Positions 23,320 through 25,202 of a stretch of 25,202 nucleotides of DNA are shown piece after piece. Each line of letters starts with the position of its first letter. Positions within the stretch are counted from its first letter, which is position 1. Below the pieces are notes generated by a model. It made no database searches and had not been told where the DNA came from. It saw nothing but the letters and a program-made list of their open reading frames with translations. The position numbers and the translations under genes are program-made. Origin of the DNA: a virus; IMG/VR virus record IMGVR_UViG_3300046003_002228, positions 1-25,202 of that record. One strand, given 5' to 3'.

Positions 23320-23381
23320 GGAGTCGGTTTAGTCCAGATCGAGCGGCCAGGTTTGTCCCAGGACCACGGACATATTGATCC

Positions 23382-23397
23382 GAGTATATTTATACTC
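23382..23397. promoter_or_regulatory. 16-bp palindrome, candidate operator
   Basis: GAGTATA (23382-23388), TT, TATACTC (23391-23397) form a perfect inverted repeat. This is the size and symmetry of a dimeric repressor site, within the divergent control region. ATATTGATCC just before it (23372-23381) recurs at the plus-strand promoter (23537-23546). Confidence 0.55.
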
Positions 23398-23415
23398 ACC
23401 ACAAATGGACCCGCG

Positions 23416-23434
23416 TCCTGGTGGATCCTGGTGG
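23416..23434. repeat. Tandem TCCTGGTGG repeats
   Basis: TCCTGGTGG occurs at 23416-23424 and 23426-23434, a 10-bp period like the repeat at 23300. It may be another protein-binding array. Confidence 0.7.
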
Positions 23435-23462
23435 CTCTGGCTAACTTATGTGTTACCGGCCA

Positions 23463-23474
23463 GAACAGATGTTC
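23463..23474. promoter_or_regulatory. LexA-like (SOS) box
   Basis: GAACAGATGTTC is a GAAC-N4-GTTC palindrome, the core of LexA sites in Gram-positive bacteria including actinobacteria (consensus CGAACNNNNGTTCG). The flanking bases are A and T rather than C and G, and the symmetry extends one base each side (AGAAC, GTTCT). Location about 60 bp upstream of the plus-strand -10 suggests a possible link to the host SOS response. Confidence 0.45.
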
Positions 23475-23530
23475 TAGTAAATAAGATCTTTTAGAAACAT
23501 TTCCACAAATGGTGGATATATGTCCACAAT

Positions 23531-23578
23531 CAGTGTATATTGATCCTATGAGCAACCGCTCATACTAACCGCCAGGAG
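23531..23578 (+). promoter_or_regulatory. Plus-strand promoter, 5' hairpin and extended ribosome box
   Basis: CAGTGTATATTGATCC (23531-23546) contains a -10-like TATATT (23536-23541) and is 14/16 identical to the element at 24455. The -35 is weak (TGGATA at about 23513). A likely start is A23548, which opens the hairpin ATGAGC-AACC-GCTCAT (23548-23563, 6 bp). AACCGCCAGGAG follows at 23567-23578, 6 nt before the ATG. CCTATGAGCAACC (23545-23557) is identical to the minus-strand leader. Confidence 0.55.
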
Positions 23579-23584
23579 AAGAAA

Positions 23585-24124
23585 ATGCGTACAAATACAA
23601 AAACTGCAGTAACTGAAGTTGCATTAGTAGATCTAGATAGAACTTATCGTGGAAATACTGGTTGTGCTTGTGGATGTGGTGGAGAATACTACGACATCAA
23701 TGATGCGCAAAATGAAGCTGAAGTAAATCGTAGAATTAAATATGTTCTACGTGGAATTCGTGAAGGTAAAGCAGAATTCTTTGGTAACGGAGTTGAAGTT
23801 GCTAATCCTTCATATACAAAAGTTACACGTTTATATTTCAAAGATGGAATTGACTACGATATAAATCGTGACGGAACTTTTGAACGCACTGAAGAAGGTC
23901 CACGTGTTATGGACAAGTTGTCACAAGCTCAAATTGCTTGGACATATCGCACTGGACTTCCAACAGATCACATGATTACAAAAATTGTTTACAACTATGC
24001 TGAAGGATCTTCTTCGCTTGAAGAATATTCTGAGTTTTATTCACGATGGACTCCATATCAAAAAGACATGGCAGATAAATTGGTTCTTTCAATTGCTGCT
24101 TCAGTAGAACGGAACATGAACTAA
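23585..24124 (+). CDS. Hypothetical protein, first gene of the plus-strand control-region unit (179 aa)
   Basis: The protein starts MRTNTKTAVTEVALVDLDRT and has a small Cys/Gly knuckle NTGCACGCGGEYYD (about 24-37), then a helical and aromatic-rich body with KVTRLYFKDGIDYDINRDGT and YSEFYSRWTPYQKDMADKL. I recognise no family. The Cys cluster CACGCG could bind a metal. It has the strong ribosome box of this region and is the first gene after the divergent promoter, so it may be expressed early. The stop overlaps the next ATG. Confidence 0.7.
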   Translation: MRTNTKTAVTEVALVDLDRTYRGNTGCACGCGGEYYDINDAQNEAEVNRRIKYVLRGIREGKAEFFGNGVEVANPSYTKVTRLYFKDGIDYDINRDGTFERTEEGPRVMDKLSQAQIAWTYRTGLPTDHMITKIVYNYAEGSSSLEEYSEFYSRWTPYQKDMADKLVLSIAASVERNMN

Positions 24125-24297
24125 TGACTCACTTGACTAAAGAATGGGCAACTCAGTTTGCTGCAAAACTTCGTTCAGATTATCCTGAACTATCTAGCGT
24201 CAATGAAATTATTGACCGCGCAAAAGCTGATGGACGTTTCGAATCAGAAATTGAAATGCTTGCAGTATGGGGCAGACTAATGAGAGGATCCGAATAA
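24124..24297 (+). CDS. Small helical hypothetical protein (57 aa)
   Basis: Reads MTHLTKEWATQFAAKLRSDY with VNEIIDRAKADGRF and MLAVWGRLMRGSE. It begins and ends with TAATG overlaps (24122-24126 and 24295-24299), which supports it as real. All-helical; no family recognised. Confidence 0.65.
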   Translation: MTHLTKEWATQFAAKLRSDYPELSSVNEIIDRAKADGRFESEIEMLAVWGRLMRGSE

Positions 24298-24464
24298 TGA
24301 AAACTTGCGAATGCTTAACTTGTCCGATGTGTGGACGCGATAGTAAGTATTTACAAAATCGTTGGTATCAATATGACAACGGTCAGCGTTTCATTGCATA
24401 TGTATGCAAGAAATGTGCCGAATTGCACGACAAACTAGCGGATCAAAAAGTCCGCAGTGTATAA
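24297..24464 (+). CDS. Small zinc-ribbon-like protein (55 aa)
   Basis: Two Cys pairs are visible: CLTCPMCGRD at about residues 6-15 (C-x-x-C-x-x-C) and VCKKCAELHD near residue 36-45. This is a typical zinc-ribbon layout with a central aromatic strand (WYQYDNGQRFIAYV). The start at 24297 overlaps the previous stop by one base; an earlier ATG at 24267 would overlap the neighbour by 31 nt and is unlikely. The gene's end overlaps the next promoter-like element. Confidence 0.65.
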   Translation: MKTCECLTCPMCGRDSKYLQNRWYQYDNGQRFIAYVCKKCAELHDKLADQKVRSV

Positions 24465-24470
24465 TGGTCC
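24455..24470 (+). promoter_or_regulatory. Promoter-like element before the 141-aa protein
   Basis: CAGTGTATAATGGTCC contains a consensus -10, TATAAT (24460-24465), and is nearly identical to the element at 23531. No good -35 hexamer is seen 17 bp upstream. A start near 24472 would give a short leader with ACTAACCGCCAGGAGG directly before the ATG at 24497. Confidence 0.55.
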
Positions 24471-24479
24471 AGTACCACT

Positions 24480-24492
24480 AACCGCCAGGAGG
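24480..24492 (+). promoter_or_regulatory. Extended ribosome-binding box AACCGCCAGGAGG
   Basis: The 13-nt box ends 4 nt before ATG 24497 and equals the boxes at 23206-23218 (minus) and 23567-23578 (plus, without the last G). A shorter version, CGCCAGGAGG, precedes DUF932 at 22937-22946 (minus). The CCGCC upstream of the Shine-Dalgarno core is not needed for 16S pairing, so the conservation implies another function. Confidence 0.7.
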
Positions 24493-24496
24493 AAAA

Positions 24497-24922
24497 ATGG
24501 AAGTTCAATTTAACGATGGTGGACGAGCTGCAGCGGGTTATAAAGGATCTGCTTCAGACTGTGTCGTCCGTGCCATCTGCATTGCTACAGATCGGCCGTA
24601 TCAAGAAATCTATGACTATGTAAATAAGTATGTAGGTTTTGAACGTAAGTCAAAAAAGCGCACAAAGTCATCTAGTCGTACTGGTATCAGAAACAATACA
24701 ACTAAAAAGATCATGAAAGATCTTGGCTTTGAATGGACACCAACTATGACTATTGGTTCAGGTTGCAAAGTCCATCTCAAAGCAGATGAGTTACCTAATG
24801 GACGAATCATCGCCAATGTCTCAAAACATGTTGTGGCGGTAATTGACGGTGTCATATACGACACTCATGATCCGTCAAGAAATGAAACTAGATGTGTCTA
24901 TGGATATTGGAGATTGCCATGA
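24497..24922 (+). CDS. Papain-like cysteine-peptidase-type phage protein (141 aa)
   Basis: Visible landmarks are GSASDCVVRAICIATDRPYQ (Cys22 in DCVVRA, the usual catalytic-Cys helix), a Lys/Ser-rich loop (KSKKRTKSSSR), ELPNGRIIANVSKHVVAVID (His110 in KHVVAV) and GVIYDTHDPSR (Asp122, the likely third residue), ending CVYGYWRLP. The C-H-D order fits the papain-like fold shared by C39-type peptidases and related phage proteins. No substrate is known; an early role in host takeover or protein processing is conceivable. The next gene's ATG overlaps its stop (ATGA). Confidence 0.7.
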   Translation: MEVQFNDGGRAAAGYKGSASDCVVRAICIATDRPYQEIYDYVNKYVGFERKSKKRTKSSSRTGIRNNTTKKIMKDLGFEWTPTMTIGSGCKVHLKADELPNGRIIANVSKHVVAVIDGVIYDTHDPSRNETRCVYGYWRLP

Positions 24923-25077
24923 CCGTAAAAACAGGAAGATTAAAGTGTGCCGCATGTGGATCTGATGTCATGGTTTCCAGTAGAGCATACAGTGGAATGC
25001 CGCGATGGGTTTGTGTTGTTCCGATATGCATAAACTCTGAGATTGCTTGGGATTTGGATGAATCCAATGACTTGTAA
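24919..25077 (+). CDS. Small Cys-rich protein (52 aa)
   Basis: Starts MTVKTGRLKCAACGSDVMVS and contains two more Cys in WVCVVPICINSE. The CAAC pair plus C-x5-C suggests a metal-binding ribbon. It overlaps the previous stop (ATGA) and the next ORF by 11 nt. Family unknown. Confidence 0.6.
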   Translation: MTVKTGRLKCAACGSDVMVSSRAYSGMPRWVCVVPICINSEIAWDLDESNDL

Positions 25078-25183
25078 TCTATGCTACGGCAAAGGATATA
25101 TCTACCATTCCCATCATGAAGAATATGATGTGGAAGTCTGTTCTTGTCAACAAACTAAGGAGACTAATAATGAAACTAACTAA
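25067..25183 (+). CDS. Mini DnaJ-type zinc-finger protein (38 aa)
   Basis: The 38-residue ORF MTCNLCYGKGYIYHSHHEEY contains C-x-x-C-x-G-x-G, the first half of a DnaJ-type zinc finger, and a second CxC (VCSC). Similar tiny proteins are frequent in phages. It overlaps the genes on both sides. No stand-alone function known. Confidence 0.55.
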   Translation: MTCNLCYGKGYIYHSHHEEYDVEVCSCQQTKETNNETN

Positions 25184-25202
25184 GCGTGGCAAACGAGTTC
25201 TC
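25170..25202 (+). CDS. Start of a gene truncated by the window edge
   Basis: ATG at 25170, 7 nt after AAGGAG (25157-25162), gives MKLTKRGKRVL and then the window ends. The basic start resembles small phage membrane proteins, but 11 residues are too few to classify. Confidence 0.45.
   Translation, partial: MKLTKRGKRVL

Larger units (their letters stand above)
23219..23584. promoter_or_regulatory. Divergent control region without genes
   Basis: About 370 bp between the minus-strand start at 23199 and the plus-strand start at 23585 hold no convincing gene. Contents in order: the minus leader; AGTGT-N4-ACACT palindrome (23266-23279); tandem GGAACCTTTT (23300-23319); palindrome GAGTATA-TT-TATACTC (23382-23397); first CCACAAATGG (23399-23408); tandem TCCTGGTGG (23416-23434); LexA-like GAAC-N4-GTTC (23463-23474); second CCACAAATGG (23503-23512); plus promoter and leader (23531-23578). 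It is the likely early-gene switch and could also contain a replication origin, though I see no clear iteron or AT-rich unwinding site. Confidence 0.65.

Noticed and set aside
22879-23378. Plus-strand ORFs (22879, 23051, 23187) opposite the minus genes
   Set aside because: They are antisense to supported genes or run through the control region and show no family features or ribosome sites.
23295-23555. 86-aa minus-strand ORF in the control region
   Set aside because: TTG start without a ribosome site, odd composition, and it covers palindromes, tandem repeats and the plus promoter; better read as non-coding.
1-25202. tRNA or rRNA genes, insertion sequences, attachment sites
   Set aside because: No cloverleaf with a GTTCGAAT-type arm, no transposase or integrase gene, and no long terminal inverted repeats were seen by reading both strands.

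Overview
The window is part of a tailed double-stranded DNA phage (Caudoviricetes) with an HK97-type head and a long, probably siphovirus-type, tail. The host is most likely a low-GC actinobacterium, for example a freshwater acI/Nanopelagicales-like lineage. I infer this from the modest GC content, a proteasome-like Ntn hydrolase (actinobacteria carry proteasomes), a small HTH/Cys protein of a type common in actinophages, and an actinophage-style tail module. No host gene, integrase, tRNA or CRISPR array is visible. The genes are packed tightly, with many TAATG or ATGA stop/start overlaps, and almost everything from 1 to 21910 is on the plus strand.

Layout. Position 3-737 is the C-terminal nuclease half of the large terminase. 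Positions 746-5846 form a fibre/adhesin block: a small membrane protein, a conserved phage protein, two collagen-like fibres with shared modules, a glycine-rich adhesin and two small proteins. A glycosyltransferase follows (5867), then portal, prohead protease and major capsid protein (6929-10644). A strong RNA hairpin (10663-10704) leads into a second glycosyltransferase (10723). Positions 11493-18755 hold head-tail connector, tail terminator-like protein, two tandem tail-tube paralogues, a frameshifted tail assembly chaperone, a gp10-like protein, tape measure, a hub-like protein and an S74-type self-processing fibre. Lysis genes (a CHAP endolysin between two small membrane proteins) lie at 18881-19751. 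An HTH protein, a metallophosphoesterase, a DUF6378 protein and an HslV/proteasome-like Ntn hydrolase follow, and a bidirectional terminator ends this arm at about 21926-21958.

From 21963 the window changes character. Two minus-strand genes (a DUF932 protein and a 61-aa protein) diverge from a plus-strand series of small, often Cys-rich genes. The two arms are separated by a non-coding control region of about 370 bp with palindromes, short direct repeats, a LexA-like box and promoter-like elements. Genes here share an extended ribosome-binding box, (A)ACCGCCAGGAG(G), not used by the structural genes.

The most striking element is at 22959-23013 on the minus strand, exactly between the stop codon of the 61-aa gene and the leader of the DUF932 gene. 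It matches the full conserved core of a type II hammerhead self-cleaving ribozyme, with three paired stems and predicted cleavage between 22988 and 22987. Part of its core could instead pair with the sequence just downstream, so a switch is possible. Two other RNA-level devices are well supported by the sequence: a -1 frameshift site followed by a stem-loop in the tail assembly chaperone (13753-13804), and a 16-bp hairpin after the capsid gene whose loop is complementary to the next gene's Shine-Dalgarno sequence.
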